NCBI RefSeq assembly: GCF_035222485.1
Contig: NC_085925.1
Coordinates: forward strand, 868,001-932,000
Origin: Podospora pseudoanserina
Lineage: Eukaryota > Ascomycota > Sordariomycetes > Sordariales > Podosporaceae
DNA length: 64,000 nt
Direction: 5' to 3'
The notes below the pieces were generated by a model. The model ran no database searches and had not been told where the DNA came from. It worked only from the letters and a program-made list of their open reading frames with translations. How positions within the stretch are numbered: position 1 is the stretch's first letter; each line of letters begins with the position of its first letter. Of the stretch, positions 11,600 through 25,000 are shown piece by piece. A program made the translations under genes and the position numbers.

Positions 11600-14500
11600 A
11601 TGAATGGTGACGCCCTGGTGGGCAGCCTGGTGGAGAGGCTGAGCTCAAGGGTAAGGTGTTTTTGATGGACATGATGAAGGAGAAAGAGTGCTTTGCTTTT
11701 TTTTTTTTTTCCCTCGAGAGAGATTCTGGAAGCTAATTGCTTTTCTTGGACGACACACAGCTCCCCCACCGTACCGGCTCGCCTACCTCTGATTTCGCTC
11801 AAGACGAAGTTGTCTTGAAGACGCGCTCGACACTCGTCAACCTCAGCGCCCTCGGGTCCATCGCGCTCGTTCTCGACGCCCTCCTGACCGTGCTCAAGGA
11901 GCAGGCCCAGCCCTTTCGAGCTCTTCTATCTCACCCGCCGCATATAATACTTTCCGAGCTCTACATCCTCGAGCTCATCGCCGACTGCTGCGCCAGCCAC
12001 TGGTACGGCTCCCAGAATGGCCCGATTACCAGCAGCAGCGATGGATCAAGGTCGGGGACATCCTCCCCTACCTTGGCTGGCGAGGGCCCCTTGTCCCCTG
12101 CTCAGAGAGCCACCTTTTACCCGCCCGAGTCTCTGAACGAGAGCCTTCTAGCTCGCGTGTTTGAGGCGATCAAGGTGCTTTTTGAGCCCATACCCGAGAA
12201 TTATATCCTCCCAGCCAAGACCATCCTCGACGACACCTCGGCCAAGCATATCACTTTGCCCACCCCCGAAGAACCAACTCGAACACCACTCTCCACCCCA
12301 TCGAGCGAACCCCCCGAGACGAGCCGGTTGCTGGGGGCTCAAGCAGCCGCGATAGAAGCCCACATCAAGCTCATCGTGGAATACGTCACGGCTTCGAGCT
12401 GGCCCAAAGCATTTGAATACTTCCGCAACGTCATCTACGCCGTCCGAGCCAATGCGCCACCCCAGGGCACCCCCATCCCCAACGCCGCCGCCGCCGAAGA
12501 GGAACGCTCCGCCTTGATTATGCTCAGGCTTGTTTCGTTCTTTTGGGTCGACGCCCAGAAGCTGAGTCTTGTTATTCAAGAGTTTTGTTCCAGCTTTTTG
12601 CACTTTAGAAAGTCGTTTCAGAACACGGTCGCGGTGGTGACGCCGCTGTTGATTACAAGGTGGTTGGACAGGTATCCGGAGGAGTTTATTGCTATCCATT
12701 CGATACAGAAGCGGAGGGAGAACGCTCCGGATACGCTGTTTGACATGACGCAGACAGTGGTGGATAACGGGCGGAGGAGGGCGGTGCTGTATCCGATGCA
12801 GATGACGTTGCTGTTTTTGCTGCCGGACGTGTTTGAAGTGGCGAGCAACATGCGCGAGGCCAAGTCGGGGGGTATGGCGAAGAAGGTGCAGTTTTTGGAG
12901 GGGTTGAGGAAGGCGTTACGGAATCGGAATGAGCAGGCTGCTTATTGTTTGGTGCTGTTGCTGCGAGCGGCGAGGCATTTTGACGCGGAGAGTGACAGTG
13001 CCTTGGTTTCGTACGCGATGGATGTGCAGGATGAGGTGAGGGATGCGGTTTTTAGGCGGTTTCCTCCGGGGAGCGGTGAGGGAGGGGGGATGTTTGAGCA
13101 GGATGTCATGACGGCGGCGTTTGTCTCGTTGAGTCACTTGAACTTTGAGAGCTGTGTCGACTCGTTGGCTTTGACGTGTCTGGCGCCGAGTGCGCCGCAC
13201 AGCTTCAAGATTACGGTTATACAGGCTTGTGCGTACTTTGCGAGGCTGGAGGAGAGGGGGAGGTACCAGCCGCTGTTCTCGGCGGCGAGCGCATTTATTC
13301 AGGGGCAGCTGCATACCATGAGTGAGCTGCTGCATGAGGGGTATATCGAGGATCAGGTTGGGCAGAGGAAGGTGTTGGAGAGTGGGGGGATGGTGAGCAT
13401 GGTGAGCAATGTGTTGAACTTTTTGGATGCGAGCCCGATGACGCTTTTTGAGGGGCCGCCGACCGAGAAGAGTGAGAGGGATCATTTTTATGAAGAAAAT
13501 TTGGAGGCGTTGATTAGCTGTATTATTGCGAGCGATGAGGGGATCAGGAGGTTGGCGACGGGGGTGGCCAAACGGTTGTTTGGGGATGAGAAGTTTATGA
13601 TGACTGTGAGGGCGAGTAAGGGGATTAGTTCGACCGGGTTCAAGACGAACTTTTGGAGGTTGACGTGAGTTTTCCTGATGTGACCGAGGGAGGGAGTGGA
13701 AGGATGGATTGGAAAATGCTGACAGGGTTATAGGTCGCTCATATTGATCTTGATATGTGATAGGGCGAGGTGGCCGAGCACGGCGGATGGGCTGAGGGCT
13801 GTTCAGGGGTATTTGGAGTCGAGGCTGCATTTGTTGACTTCGATTCCGGAGTTGGGTAAGATCTCCGAGGATGTTCCCGAGAGGACGGCTGCTTCGACAA
13901 AGTTGGAGACGTTGTTTTTGCTATCACTTTGCTCGGCGGATATCGAAATCTGCCAGATCGTGACGTCGTGTATAGGAACGTTTCTCGAGGAGTGCAGGCT
14001 TATCGACACGACTCCTGCGACGGCCAAATCATCACTTACGCTTTTGCGCAACGGAGAGGTGTTTGGTGAGATTTCGTCGAGGGATTTCAGGTTCACTGGG
14101 CTGGTTGCGTTCCAAAAGAGAATTAGGTCCCTCCTGAGGCGTATGCAATACCCCAGTGCCGGTATTCTGGATGCCTGGGAGCTGGTCTTTGAAAGATGGC
14201 TTCATTTGTCCAAGGATCTGTCTCTAATGGCAGTCGAGGGCGGACAAGAGAGAATGGTTGCTGAGTGGCGAAATTACTCGGGCTTCTTGGCCTCGCTGGG
14301 TGGTATTTGCACGGCCGAGCAGGCTATCAATCACGAAGAGCCTTCCATTAGTGGGCTACGATGGATCGACAGGTTGTCTTCTGTGAATCATGAGGAGCCG
14401 CTTTTGAGTCAGTACCTGAAGCTGAGCGTTCAGCTTCTGGCATGCGCCAACGTCAGAATTCGTGAGACCATCAGGGAGGTCTTGTCAACCGAGGTCCCGC

Positions 14501-17500
14501 CTTCGCTGTATCAGCCCCTTTTCAAGGCATTGGAGACGCAGCTTGATGTCCTCTTCACTGGGGCCATGGAGCCCAGTGTCAAGGGGCAAGACAACGACAT
14601 TATCTTTGCAGAGCAGTCCTCTTCTCTGCTGAAGGCACTGGTGGAAAGGCTTGATACACCAACCGACCTCGGCGCGGCATCCTCTCTGCATCTCGGTGCT
14701 CTTTCCCTCAACTTTGCCAAGTTTCTGGACGGCGTCCCTGACACTCCTTCCTGCTTGCGGGTGAAGATCAAGATCTGTCAGCTCTGCGAAGCTGTCACAA
14801 AACGAAAAGAGCATCTCAATCTGCGTGATGATGTCCGCAACCGCAATCAGCTGCTCGAGTACATCTTTAGCTGGATCGCCCGGCCACGCTCACCACGTGG
14901 TGACAACACCGGCTACGGCAGCAACAGCAGTCGTGAGAACGAGATGGTGCGTGTCCAGCGGGATCTCGACAGGGCCTGCCTCAGAGCTTTGGCTGAACTC
15001 ACTTACCGTCTTCCTCTTCAACCAGGCGATGGTCAAACAGATGCTGGCACGAGTGAGCTCAAGTCACAGATGTTCCACCAGTACTTCAACCGCTTCCTCT
15101 CGCTGCTCAACATGGACTCGGCCAGCTCGGTCGAGTTTGGCAGCACTCACCGCGGTCATCAGTTCACCAAAGATGCTGATGTAGCCACGCCTGCTGATCT
15201 TGCTATTTCAATCTTGTCGAACCTTCTCAGTGCCAACATCGATGTGGGACTGAAGCATTCGCTGAGCATAGGGTACCACGAGAATGTGGAGATCAGGACG
15301 GCGTTCCTCAAGGTGCTTCATAATATCCTGGTGCAGGGTACCGAGTTCAACAACCTCAGCGATGCGGCCGTGAGCGAAAAGTACGATGAGCTGATTGAGC
15401 TGTTGATCAACGACACCAGCTTGGCTACGGCGATGAGCGCCGTCTGCCCAAGTCACGACATGGACGAGCTAACCATTTCGTTATTGAACATCTTTGAGAC
15501 GAGGGGGCTCACCTTTGTGTTACTCGAGGCTCTCATAAAACAAGAGGTCGACGACACGGAGAGCGAGCCTGAATTGCTCCGGAGAACGTCGGTGGCAAGC
15601 AAGATGCTGTCCATCTACGCCAAGTGGAAGGGCGTTGGGTATCTCAAGGGCACGCTGCAGAATGTGGTCGAACGGTTGATGCTGACGTCCAGGGACCTGA
15701 ACCTGGAGCTTGACCCGACGAGGGTGACGAGTCCGGAGGAGCTGCAGACAAACGCGGAGCACCTGCAGATTGTGGCCAAGGTGTTTATCGACAACATCTG
15801 CGCTTCGACGGACAGCATGCCGGCGACGTTTCGAAAGATTTGCAACATCATCTCCACGACGGTGGTGCAAAAGTTTCCGGACTCAAAGTACACAGCCGTG
15901 GGGGCGTTTATCTTTTTGAGGTTCTTTTGCCCGGCCATTGTGGCGCCCGAGGCCGAGGGGTTGGTGTCGACGCCGCCGTCGAAGGAGATGAGGAGGGGGT
16001 TGTTGCTGATCGCGAAGGTGGTGCAGAACTTGGCGAACAATGTGCTCTTTGGGGTCAAGGAGCCGTACATGTTTCCGCTTATTGAGTTTTTGACGAATAA
16101 TATCTATCGGGTGACGACGTTTCTGAGGGAGATTTCGGTGGGTTTTTTTTTTTTTTGGACATGAGAGATGAGGAAGAGGTTTTTGCTGACAAGATGATAT
16201 CAGGCTCCTATGAGTAATTTCGAGAATCCACCCAGTGGCGAGTCGTTCGACTTTGGTAGCTGTGTTGGACTGCACAGGTTTCTCTATGAACATTGGGACC
16301 AGGTTCGGTTGAGGCTCAAGGCGCAGGAAAGACGAGAGCTGGTGAGGTCGCCTTCAGGAACGACACGCGCTCGGTCACCTGTTTTGGAGCCGCTGAGGAA
16401 TTTGATTATGAATCACTTGGGCCCGACGCCGCTGGCGGTTACTTGGAACAGGCCACAGATCTCGGCAAACAGCCCACCGGCGTATTCCAGGTTCCAGGAC
16501 TTTATGCTTCGCAATGCTTTCCGTAGCACGGAATCTTTCCTTACCGCGAGGGCAGTCTATGATGGTGGTGAGAGCAAGGATGGGCTGTCTATCATTTGCA
16601 TTATTCTCAGGAACATTGATGCCGAGTCGATTGATTACGACACGCTGATCTACTGCTACCTCAAGATTGCCAGCAGGCTGTGGCATCGTCCGTTTGGCCT
16701 GCTGATCGATGCCACCTGTTACAATGGGCAGACGGAACCGAGGGACGAGCTGTTCCAAAAGCTCGAACAGCTGACGCCGACCGAGCTGTCAAAGCAGCTG
16801 GCACGGATCTACATTTACAACATGAACAGCGCCTGCAAGAAGTGCTTCCGCCGCGTTCTGAGGATATCAACCCGGAACGAGACCAGCGTCTTCAGCCCCA
16901 ACAACGTCGAGTACCACCTCATCGGCAGCTTGCAGGACCTGCAGGCGCACTTCCACCTCAGCCAGCTGCACCTCCCCAAGGAGACCATCAGTGTGGTGAC
17001 TGACACGCGATACGTCTTTCAACCCATCACTAGGCTGTCCAAGTCCAAGGGCAAGATTGACGTGGTCATCAAGGTGGGCAGCCAGTTTGTTCAGGTGACC
17101 ACCACCAAAAAGCAAGACGTCCCCGGGTTCCGCCTCAACACGACTGTTAATGACATTTTCCGGTTGGGCGACGTGGACGAGGCGCCGACTTCGATCCAGA
17201 CGGAGGACGACTCTGCTTTTGGGCTGCGGGCGGACAACGGCAAGATTGTCATGTACTTTACCAGTCCCAAAAAGGCGGATGTGCTGCAGGCGATCAGGGC
17301 TGCCAAGGCTAAATATGGGAAAGATACGAGAGCTCTCAAGTCGTTTGATCGGTTGATTCGACCGCAGGATGTGCCTGGGACGTTGCTCAACCTGGCGTTG
17401 ACGAACCTGTCGAGCGGGGATCCGAGGCTGAGGCTGGCGTCGTATAACCTTTTGAGTGCGCTGTGCAAGGCTTTCAAGTTTAGCGCCGCGTCGATGCTGA

Positions 17501-19572
17501 TGAGCGGGAAGGACATCTCCATCCCGCCTGACCCGTCGAGGTTTATTGTCGGCATCAGCAAGAAGCTCGCTCAGGCGGAGCCGCAGCTGACGTCGGATTT
17601 TCTGAATGAGTTCTTTGTCGGGTGGGACAGCTTTTCGGATGAGCAGAAGCCTCTTAGTTTGGAGTACATGGCTCCCTGGATTCCTAGCCTGCGGACGTCA
17701 CTCTTAGCGAGTGAAAGTGAGAGTGATAAGGGGAGGGAGAAGATTGCGGCGCTGTTCCGGAAGCTGATTGATATTACGCTTAATGATCCGACGCTGATGA
17801 ATACACTGGGGCATTCGGTGTGGCCGGTTATCCAAAGGGATGAGGTGCTGCTGGACATTTTGCTTGATGAGATCATCAAGACGGCGCTGAGCATTGGGTT
17901 CATGGATGAGCAGACGGAGGTGTTGGCTTCGGTGGCGAGTCAGATTGGGACGATCACCCTCAGGGCGAGGTTCATCTCGCGGTTGAGGAAGGCGTTGAAT
18001 CGGACTTCGCTCAGGCCGACGAGGTCGTTGCCGGATAATGCGGTTTGGAACGAGATTTGCGTCTTGCTTCAGTTTTGCAAGGCGTTGGCGTTTGACAGCG
18101 GGGTGCAGGCGCAGATGTACCTGGCCGAGATTTTTCACATTGTGACGATGCTGGCCAATACTGGCATGTCGGATGTGAGGGTGACGGTGCATCAACTGTT
18201 GACCAACACGCTGCATTCGGCGTGCACGCACTTTGAGCTGGACGAGGCGAGGCAGGGGAAGATGAGGGCAACGTTGGAGATGTTGTCGGACAGCAAGAGC
18301 GAGATCTTTGTGAATTCGGTCATGTCGTTGAGGGATGGGGCGTCGATCTCGACTAATCAGGAGGCGGGGAGCACGCTGGGCGCGACGGAGAGCCTGGCGG
18401 CGATATTGTTTGAGACTTGCTCGGTTGCGGCGCCGTCGGTGGATTTGGCGAACGCGTGGAGGTCGAGGTGGATGAGTTTGGTTGCTAGCACGGCTTTTCA
18501 GAACAATCCGGCTATTCAGCCACGCGCTTTTACCGTCATGGGCTGTCTCGCGAGGGAAGAGGTTGATGATGATTTGCTTTATCAAGTCCTCGTCGCGCTG
18601 AGGAACAGCGTGGGCAGGTTTGGTGATGACACGAGCAGCGACATGCTCGTTGCCATTGTCACCTCCCTCTCGAAAATGATGGCCAAGCTCCCCTCTGCGT
18701 CACGATATGGTCTGCAGCTCTTCTGGCTGGCCATGTCCCTCTTGCGACTCGTCCCACCAAACCTGTTCAATTGCACTGCCATGTTCCTCGAGTCGGTCCT
18801 CACCAACATCAGCACTTCGGGTGACATGCGAGGAGAGAAGATGGTGCCCTATCTCCTCCAGGGTAGGGTCCAACTGGAAGAAGCGGCCCTCCACCTCGAC
18901 GAGGCGTACGGCATTCACTTCAACGCGGAAAACTTTCACTTTGCAGCCTGTGCCTGTCTTGTTCGGGGCCTCACAGACGCATTCACGAGGACAACAGCAT
19001 TGAGAGTGCTGTCCACCTTTCTAGAAATGACAACCTGGAACGACCCGGCCCCACCACGAGGTAATCCTTTGTCCTCGTCCTTTTCAACCGACCGATCCAT
19101 CCGCGACCTGGCCGGGTCCCCTTACATGGCCCTCATGCTCGCCCGAACGGTATCGATTGATGAATTACGAGAAAATCTCTGGTCGGTAGGCATCAACCCA
19201 TCTGGTTTGTCGGATTTGGTATCACTCCGCTCAGCTCAGGACCTTGTCCTCCTCAAGGATAAAGACTTGCTTCTCAACACGGCCATCGAGCTGGTCGATT
19301 TTCAGTATCTGGACGATGCGGTGCAGTACCGGAGTCTGCAGTGGCTGAACGAGGTTACGAGGGAGAGGCCGGGGGTGATGGGGCATTTGTTTGGGCATGT
19401 GGGGTGGTTGCTGGATGATATTTTTAAGCACTGCCAGAGTTCGACGACGTTGGAGGCCGCGCATGTGCTGCTGCAGACGGGGTTGAGGTTTAGCACGCAG
19501 GAGCAGAGGCCGGATTTGGGGAGACGTTGGAGGGGATGGGGTTTGGGGGTTGTGGAGGAGCTGTGGGAGTAG
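11600..19572 (+). CDS. Neurofibromin/IRA-type Ras GTPase-activating protein
   Basis: Four exons (11600-11650, 11761-13664, 13734-16137, 16204-19572) encode 2575 aa. The first exon gives 17 residues that join in frame to LPHRTGSP. Neurofibromin (NF1; Ira1/2 in yeast) stimulates GTP hydrolysis by Ras and so damps Ras/cAMP signalling. The GAP domain is near residues 1180-1440. The arginine-finger loop ELLRRTSVASK places the catalytic Arg at about 1268, and the stabilising FLRFFCPAIVAP motif has its Arg near 1381. It is followed by a Sec14/CRAL-TRIO-like module (YDTLIYCYLKIASRLW, FGLLIDATCYN) and a PH-like region, the NF1 order. The remainder is HEAT-like helical repeat. The last 15 or so residues are doubtful: a well-formed intron lies just beyond the stop in another frame (see findings), so the true C-terminus may differ. 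Confidence 0.9.
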
Positions 19573-19962
19573 TTTTGGGGGTGGGGGAGGGGTTGGATTT
19601 GGGGGGGGATGGGAGGGGGGATGATGGGGGAGGGGGGGAGAGAAGGTGTTTTGGGTTGACGGAGAGGTTGATTGAGGTGAGTTTTGCCGCTGATTTGTCT
19701 GAGAGGAGAGTGAAGCTAACAAAGGGGTAGTTGATCATTATCTAATGGGCCGGCTCATGATTGGGGGGGAGGGGGGGCAATATTGGTGCGGGTAGTTGTT
19801 GCGGTTAGGGGAGGGTTTGGGTTGAGGGGTGTTGCATTTAATGAGGTTTCGTGGAGATGCATACAGTTGTTTGTGTGTGCTTTTTTTGTCAAATCTTTTG
19901 AAGAGGCTTGGTTTGGATCTGTCTGTGTTGGTGTTGGTGTAAGGGGAGTGGTTGCACAGTGT

Positions 19963-20034
19963 GTTGTTGTTGTTGTTGTTGTTGTTGTTGCTGCTGTTGT
20001 TCCTGTTGTTGTTGTTATTGTTGTTCATTGGCGA
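19963..20034. repeat. Imperfect (GTT)n microsatellite
   Basis: This is a run of GTT triplets with a few interruptions (CTG, CCT, ATT). On the plus strand it produces artefactual Cys- or Val-rich reading frames. Confidence 0.8.
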
Positions 20035-21875
20035 TTTTTGGGAAAGCATATGGTGATTATTTCTTTTTTTTCTGTACATGCATTGTTTTTGGACGAGGGG
20101 GATAAGGGGGTTGGTTAGTTGGTTGATTGAAATGAGCGATATGAGAGATATGGAAGAAGAGGGGGTGGAAAAGGAGGGTTTAAACGAGATACCTTGCCTA
20201 TAATGAGAATAAAATGTTGAAGGGTCCAAGTGTGGTATCATGTTTCCAACTAACTACGGGGGAAGTTGCTGCTTTGGAAACATCATTGGCGTGAATCGGT
20301 TAGCTTTGCTATGGATAGGTATCATGCCCCCATTACCGAGCTGTTTGTTTTGTTTACATCCACATCTGTTCCCCTTGTCTTTGGAGCCCAGTTGTTTCAT
20401 CCGTATAGAACAAACCTCGGGGTTTATTACCGGTATGATCACCGGAAAGAAACATCCCTACAAACATTACCAGCTAGTTTACTTCACTGCCCTTTTCTCG
20501 CGAGAGTATCATCAACACCCCGCTACCGACCTGCCAAACGTGTGATCACCTCTCGTTTTACTCTCATTTTCGTTTCCAACTCGGCCTCTCCCCTCCGACC
20601 CATCGACCTGGGGGTGGGCGTGTCCGCAAAAGGTGTCAACCAATATGATCAGCCGTATTTTGAGGTCAGCAGAAATCCGACCCACCCAACCCGGGGAGCC
20701 GACGGGTCGGGTCCGCCTGCGGCACCGATGGGTAAGGGTTTGTTGTTTTTGGGTCAGACGGTCTGTCAACTCAGATACCTACCTATTGAGTCCGGCGGTG
20801 GTAAGAAATTGGCTGCGAGAAAAAAGAGAAAAAGAAAAATAAGCGTGCTGCGCCCCTGGGTGTCTGAGGTGATGATTGACGATCTAGATATGCAATGGGA
20901 TTGTTGTACGGGCATACGGCACACCCGTGTGGCATGTTGGGTAGCTAGGTGGGTTGCTTGCAGCGGCGCAGCTGGGGGGAGGTAGTGTATACTTTTGGTT
21001 TTGGCAGGTACAACGTAGTATTTTCAAGCCAGGCTGCTGCCATGTTACACGAGTTTGGGATGTCAACAACCCCCCCTTGAAAATTCTGCTGTTGAGATGC
21101 GGTGCTTGGATGGCATGGCATGGCAGGTTACGAATACGTTGGATAAGCAGGAAGGGACTGTCGTCAAAAGTGGATGCGATCTTTCAAGTCGGGATCGGTC
21201 GGTCTACTGATCCGGCATGGTCTACGCGAGTGCGCCCGGATGAAAATACACTAGATCCCGGAACACGACTGGCCCTCAATACAGGATACGGGACACCAAG
21301 AAAGTCCAGATTCCAAAATGTCTGAATTTGTCGGTCCTATTATTTCGTATAGCCGGGAAAAAAAAGCGCGGCCAGACGCGGCCGGAGATGCGGAGGTTTT
21401 CGGGTTCAAGGAATCAACAGGCCTATTTTCGTATCTCTGGGGAGGTGTTGTTGCTGAGTGTGCTCGACCAAACATGATTCCAAAGTGCAAAATCCCACGC
21501 TATGTGATCCGGAGGCTCAAAATCATTCCATTGCCCACACAGGAATAAGTAATTACCAATCACACAAACAACCATGCTTGTGTCGTCGTCGATACCGGGT
21601 TTCTGGCGACCATCCCCCCGGAGCAAAGGCCGAGCACCGAACAAGAGAAAATGAAAAAAACCGTCCAACCAAACCACTTCGGCGTCTCCCGAAGGTCAAA
21701 ACCCGCATTCCATGTCCCATTACGGAAAGGCGCAGGCACAGACACCCTTTTTTAGCAAGCGCCGTCATGTCTTGCATTAGCTCCCCCCAACTCCCATGTG
21801 GTGCAACCCTCCCACTTGCTATCTGGAAAATCTAGAAGCCACCCACCCTTGCCACAAGATAATCGAGACACCAAA

Positions 21876-22022
21876 GTAGGTTAACAAGTCTTGAAGGATA
21901 GTCCATATGCCTTTAAAGATAGTCCATAGGTCTTTAAAGATAGTTAATAGCCCTTGAAAGATAGTTTAAAGGCCTTTGAAGATAGTTAAAAAGCCTTGAA
22001 AGATCGTTCAAAGGCCTATTAA
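21876..22022. repeat. 21-bp tandem repeat array, about 6-7 copies
   Basis: Six consecutive units of exactly 21 bp start at 21897, 21918, 21939, 21960, 21981 and 22002. A weaker unit starts at 21876. The pattern is roughly GATAGTYHATAGGCCTTTRAA. Copies differ by several substitutions but no indels, so the period is kept. Four junctions create AGATAG, which fits the HGATAR site of fungal GATA factors. The array lies about 4.7 kb upstream of the C2H2 factor and is far from any gene. Confidence 0.85.
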
Positions 22023-25000
22023 CTTGCTTTTGAGGTATAGTTCATAGTATAATATGGGTTTAACGTACTTTAGTGTCTAAACTATTTTGTGGCAAGGGTG
22101 CCTTACAATGTCGCAGTGAAAAGAAAAGGAGCGAAAATTCTTTCCACTGCCCTTTTTTTTTTTTTTCTTCCGCATCGGTAATGCAGGTGGTGATCGAGAG
22201 GAAGACAAAAATCTCCGCGGGATATCAATTCGGTCGGTCTGTACATTTGGCCAAGTGTGTGGCTTGTATATTCTTCCCTCCGAAGCATCTAGCCCGTATC
22301 TCCGAGAAAAGAGCGAACCAGCGAGAGCAGCAAGAATGTACTTGTACCTGTCTGTGTGTCCAAAAAAAAGAGTCAAGGCGCAAAAAAGAGGATGCAGGAA
22401 GCAGCTGGCCAGATCCGAAGATATTTGTCAGAGGTTTGTCCAAACGTCATCCTGACAGAACTGACCAGGCTGTTCTCGAGACATTTTGATAGCTTTCATG
22501 TATTGTAAGTGAGGCGGCTGGTGTCCTGTGCTAGTAGTGCATTAGAACTCGTATCAATATAACAACGGCGCAATTCGTCGTGCAGGACAGCTAGCTGGTC
22601 CCAAGCTGACGGTTCAGTCCAGCGGCACACGTTCCGCTACCGGGGCCGGCACGGCAGATGGGTAGACGGGGCTCCTGGTTGGTTTGTGGGGGTTCGATAG
22701 AGGCGAAACGCACTGGTTGACATATCTTGACTACCTGGCCGAACCGACTCGGAGAGGCAAATTCTCACAGACATAAAAAGTGCGCACAGCTCTCGCTCGA
22801 CTCGCCCACCACACTTCCTCCCTCCTCCTGAGAGTATGCGCCGGGCATGGTGTGGGCGAGAGGTGAGAATGTGTGTCGCGTGTGCTTGCTGGGATCGAAA
22901 GAGGTCCAAGGATCTGGGAACGAGTGGGGAACGTGTCCGGGGCGGCCGACAAGAAAAAAGACTGAGATCTGCATCTGGTGGTGGGGCCCCTCGGCTTGGC
23001 ATCAAACGTTTGGAGGGCGGCCTCTGTCGCTGATTGGCCAGACCCGCTCAACGGAGAGACTTGGCTTCACGGGCCACAGACGAAGAGAGGTGTTGCGTTG
23101 GTCCAGTCCAGGAAATCGAAAGATGTCGCTCTTGATTGGCGTGAGGTCTGTAACGATCTAGGCTGGGATCTGGCAATCTGACATGCGCAAAAGTGTGTGT
23201 TCGAGCCCTCGAGAAGCCAGGGGTTCACGGGGTTCCAGAACGCCGGCAACAAAGGAACCAGAGCAATCCACAGCTGAACTTTCTGATCCTCCACGCTTTC
23301 CGCATGTGGACTCTTTGATCAAATTCAACCTGCTGTCCCACACACGTGGGGTCTGACACAAGCCCAAAGCTGCTGTTGTGCTGTTTATGGTCCACGTCGC
23401 GCGCTCGACAACACAGCATGGTCCCAGGGGGGTACTTTGGTAGAATGAGGTGAATTAAGGCCCGTTGGGCTCTCGTGTACCCGTACTCGATGCCATAGTC
23501 GGATAAGCCATGCTGGACAAGAACAGCTGGGCAGGACTCGTACTACCCTCTCCCCTCCTTCCCCCCTTCTTCTTTTTCTTGTCAATCAGTTACGTGCCGC
23601 ATGACGAGGTTTTGGAAGAGAGGGGGAAAAAAGGCTATGCCCTACGTTGCGCGCACCTGACTTGACCGAAAACCGGAGAGCTTCCGAGTCGTCCTTGTCC
23701 ACGATTGCACATCTGTGCAAAAAGGTGGTCTCTCAAGAAGAGGGCTGTATACGCAACCTTCTTGTCCTGCCTTGACTTTTGACTACGTAGACCCTTCCCC
23801 GTCGGCTGTGCAATGGTGAGGCTTGATACTGATTCATCGTTCTTGGCAAAGAGGTGCTAGCTCCGAAAAACCCTAGGTCTGAGAGCGGCTCGGCGTCGAT
23901 CGCTCTCGAGCTCCGCTATTATCCCCGCAGTTTGAGCGAGGCGCCTGGGGTCAAGTTCAGGAACCCTCGGCATCTCTTTTCTTTGACAGTCGATGTGATG
24001 GCTTGGAGAGCGATGGAAGAAAAAATATTCCATCGGGCGCAGCAAATGCAGGTCGAAGAGACTTTTTCCGGATCGGCCAATCGGATAGAGGCAATCCCGG
24101 CATTCGTTTCTTTGATCAAGGAGAGAACATGGGTCATGGGTTTGTCAAGGTAGATGGTGGGGTGGATCGGGGAACCGCACCCCCCACCCGAAGCAACGTC
24201 CCCAGCGGTTGTGATCCAGTTGCTAAACTCCGACGCCGCAATCCAGACATCTGGCAGGCTTTCAAGTCATCGAGTAAGCAGCCTTGAGCGACTTCGGATT
24301 AGACTCTCCCGTGAAAGGATGAGAGAAACAAGTGTCCTCGTATGGTCCGGAAACCGGGAACCCAGTGAAGAGTCTGGGTTGTGTTCACATGCATCTGACT
24401 CATTACCCGAAATGGAAGCCACGATATACACAGTCCTCCCGTCTGCAACGCTCTCGCTGTTCCTGTTTCGCAGTCACCTATAGGTAGTCATGTGATGCAT
24501 CCCAAGCGAACCACGAACACATGACATGTAAGTGCTTAGGTGGTGCTTATGCAACTTTATGTAGAATAGAGTAAAAGTTCTGCTCATATCCGCAGACACG
24601 TGCCGAGAGATTGGTCGGGACAAGAATACTGTAAACAGCAAGTGTAGCAGATCTCAAAGCCACTTAAACGGCCTCCCGGTATATTTGATGGGTATCCGTA
24701 GGTAGACGAAGCTTTGCGTTACAGTACAAGCCACACTGCAACCGCGTGTTTAGTGAACGCCACAGGAGACGTCTCCGCGGGCCAACGAGAAGCCGCGCAA
24801 AGCAAGACATCAACGTTGATCGTTGCGACCCCAACGGTCGGTCGGAGCTGGTGACCAGCATCGTGGACCTGTGGCTTCGCAATTGTAACCAGACTGTCGG
24901 TTGCAGCCCTGATTACAGGGACATTGTTCAGCCAACAAGTGCCGAAAAATCAAGGAACAAGCAAGTGTAAGACAAGTCACAGTTGGGACCCTGAATTGTA

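Noticed and set aside
19783-20118. Cys-rich or Val-rich ORFs
   Set aside because: They are translations of the imperfect GTT microsatellite.
20266-20985. 239-codon plus-strand ORF in the gene-poor gap
   Set aside because: The ORF begins at a non-ATG codon, has no recognisable family and mixes unrelated composition along its length.
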